NCBI GenBank assembly: GCA_963665975.1
Contig: OY762508.1
Location: forward strand, 2,604,001-2,668,000
Length of the DNA stretch: 64,000 nt
Reading direction: 5' to 3'
Origin: G963665975 sp963665975
GTDB lineage: Bacteria > Bacteroidota > Rhodothermia > Rhodothermales > Bin80
In this document: positions 62,406-64,000 of the stretch, in pieces
Numbering within the stretch: the stretch's first letter is position 1
How the letters are laid out: each line of letters begins with the position of its first letter
The notes under the pieces: generated by a model
What the model was told of the DNA's origin: nothing
Databases searched by the model: none
What the model saw: only the letters and a program-made list of their open reading frames with translations
Program-made: the position numbers and the translations under genes

Positions 62406-64000
62406 TCAATCTGGTATATAGTTCAGGCGCGAACTGAGCCAGGTTTCAAGATCAGAAACCGGAATTATCGCACGCTCGGCATAATTTTCGATCTGATCCC
62501 TGCCTAAATTTCCGACATCGAAGTATTTAGCTTCCGGATGAGACAGGTAAATCCCGCAAACAGAGGCGGCTGGGAACATGGCAAGATTCTCGGTGAGCGT
62601 GATGTTGGCGAGGTTATCCACATCCATGAGGTCCCAGAGCGTCCGCTTTTCCAAATGATCAGGGCATGCGGGATATCCCGGTGCTGGTCTTATGCCTTGG
62701 TATCGCTCCAGAACGATTTCCTCCATGGTCAATTCCTCATCCGCTGCATAACCCCAGAGCTCGGTCCGGATGCGTTCGTGCAAACGCTCGGAGAATGCTT
62801 CTGCGAGCCGGTCCGCAAGCGCCCGCACCAGGAGGGCGGTGTAGTCGTCGTGGTCGGCTTCACATTCCCGGACGAGCACGCCGACACCGTCGCCGGCGGT
62901 GACCGCGAAGGCGCCCACGTAGTCGTCGATGCCCTTCGGCGCGACATAGTCTGCGAGCGCACGGTTCGGTCGCCCGCGCGTTTTTCGGGCTTGTTGTCGG
63001 AGCGTGTGAAGCACTGCGCGCACGCTGCGGCGCGAGGCATCCGTATATAGTTCGATATCATCGCCAACGCTGTTTGCCGCCCACAAACCGTACACTCCGT
63101 GGGCGCGCAGCCTGCCGTTCTCCAGGAGGCGGTCCAATACGTTGTTGGCATCCTCAAACAGGCGCCGCGCCGCCGCGCCTTTCTCCGGGCTATCGAGGAT
63201 CTGGGGATACTTGCCCTTCATCTCCCACGTAATAAAGAACGGTGTCCAGTCGATATAGGGTCGCAGCTCGTTCAGCGAATAGTCACGCAGCGCCGTAACA
63301 CCCAATTGCCGGGGCGGTGAAGCAGTAGCCTTGTCCCACGCCACGACGTGGCGGTTTGCACGAGCCTCCTCCAGGGACAAGTAAACCGTGCGATCCTGCC
63401 GCGCAGCATGTTGCTTTCGAATCGTTTCGTTTTCTTTGGCAACACGCCGGGTATAGGGCTCCCGCTGCGTATCCGACAACAGGCTATTCACCACGCCGAC
63501 GCTCCGTGATGCATCAAGGACGTGCACCACGGGGCCGTCATAGCGTGGTGCCACTTTTACTGCTGTGTGGACTCTTGAGGTCGTCGCTCCGCCGATGAGA
63601 AGGGGCAGCTCGAAGCCCTGGCGCGTCATTTCGCTGGCGACATGTACCATTTCATCCAGTGACGGGGTGATCAGCCCGCTGAGACCGATAATCTCCACGT
63701 CACGCGTCCGGGCTTCCTGCAGGATGTCAGCGGCTGGAACCATGACGCCCAAATCAATCACTTCATATCCGTTGCACTGCAAGACAACTCCGACAATGTT
63801 CTTTCCTATATCATGCACGTCGCCCTTGACCGTAGCCAATAGAATCCGGTTGCGGCCGAGCACCGTCCGGCTATCAGTCGACGTCTCGATAAAGGGCATC
63901 AAATGGGCGACGGCCTTTTTCATGACGCGCGCGCTCTTCACGACCTGGGGCAGAAACATTTTTCCGGCTCCAAAGAGGTCTCCAACCACGCTCATGCCAT
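62406..64000 (-). CDS. metH: Cobalamin-dependent methionine synthase, C-terminal part (N-terminus outside the window)
   Basis: The frame is open to the right edge, 531 complete codons within the window, and its first visible residues (GMSVVGDLFGAGKMFLPQVV) correspond to the end of the cobalamin cap domain in MetH, so the homocysteine and folate domains lie outside. The B12-binding domain has DVHDIGKN, whose His is the lower cobalt ligand, and SGLITPSLDEM. The reactivation domain has RPAPGYPACPDH and SHPEAKYFDVGNLGRDQ, which bind AdoMet. MetH methylates homocysteine to methionine. The C-terminus looks complete. Confidence 0.95.
   Translation of the reverse strand, partial: GMSVVGDLFGAGKMFLPQVVKSARVMKKAVAHLMPFIETSTDSRTVLGRNRILLATVKGDVHDIGKNIVGVVLQCNGYEVIDLGVMVPAADILQEARTRDVEIIGLSGLITPSLDEMVHVASEMTRQGFELPLLIGGATTSRVHTAVKVAPRYDGPVVHVLDASRSVGVVNSLLSDTQREPYTRRVAKENETIRKQHAARQDRTVYLSLEEARANRHVVAWDKATASPPRQLGVTALRDYSLNELRPYIDWTPFFITWEMKGKYPQILDSPEKGAAARRLFEDANNVLDRLLENGRLRAHGVYGLWAANSVGDDIELYTDASRRSVRAVLHTLRQQARKTRGRPNRALADYVAPKGIDDYVGAFAVTAGDGVGVLVRECEADHDDYTALLVRALADRLAEAFSERLHERIRTELWGYAADEELTMEEIVLERYQGIRPAPGYPACPDHLEKRTLWDLMDVDNLANITLTENLAMFPAASVCGIYLSHPEAKYFDVGNLGRDQIENYAERAIIPVSDLETWLSSRLNYIPD

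Overview
The window reads as a chromosomal segment of a Gram-negative, FCB-group bacterium, most likely Rhodothermota/Balneolota-like (inference). Supporting signs are two tandem PorV/PorQ-like outer membrane proteins next to a secreted propeller with a FlgD/T9SS-like C-terminal domain, a DUF5916 protein, a TamA-TamB-Mla cluster, many lipoproteins and sulfatases. Shine-Dalgarno sites and a canonical sigma70-type promoter are visible. Coding density is high; most genes have ordinary bacterial homologues.

Layout. 1-3.5 kb (minus): sialate O-acetylesterase (cut by the edge), UlaG-like hydrolase, sulfatase. 3.7-9.2 kb (plus): M24 peptidase lipoprotein, Kelch protein, a cytochrome c fused to an outer membrane barrel, and a pentaheme cytochrome. 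9.2-10.0 kb: decayed patch with a repeat pair and a zinc-ribbon gene broken by one TAG, ending at tRNA-Leu(CAA). 10.0-32.2 kb (minus): M20 peptidase, two small lipoproteins, ispH, tgt, an mla-tamB-tamA block, clpX, sulfatase, EcsC protein, outer membrane protein, NAD(P)-binding protein. 32.3-40.5 kb (plus): rsmD, coaD, aminotransferase, S2P protease, and a secreted/outer membrane cluster ending in the PorV-like pair. 40.6-47.3 kb: amino acid permease, AI-2E transporter and argH around a mobile-DNA patch. 47.4-53.1 kb (plus): DUF5916 protein, M20D amidohydrolase, IS110 remnant, repeat-headed AAA/DUF4143 ATPase, frameshifted small exported gene. 53.1-59.1 kb (minus): CPBP protein, S9 peptidase, TPR protein, six-bladed propeller lipoprotein. 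59.1-61.6 kb: intact IS66 element. 61.7-64 kb (minus): bioY and the C-terminal part of metH.

The most unusual structure is at 42594-44013. It is a 1,420-bp element with 23-bp perfect inverted termini that holds no transposase, only one lipoprotein gene (Big_2-like plus N-formylglutamate amidohydrolase-like domain). It sits inside a decayed DDE transposase gene; removing it and one short target duplication restores the transposase reading frame exactly at the junction. It looks like a passenger-only mobile cassette moved in trans. Other items worth attention are the barrel-fused cytochrome beside a pentaheme cytochrome, a Tgt enzyme lacking the three zinc-ligand cysteines, three 22-bp-period repeats ahead of the AAA/DUF4143 gene, and the compact tam-mla operon.
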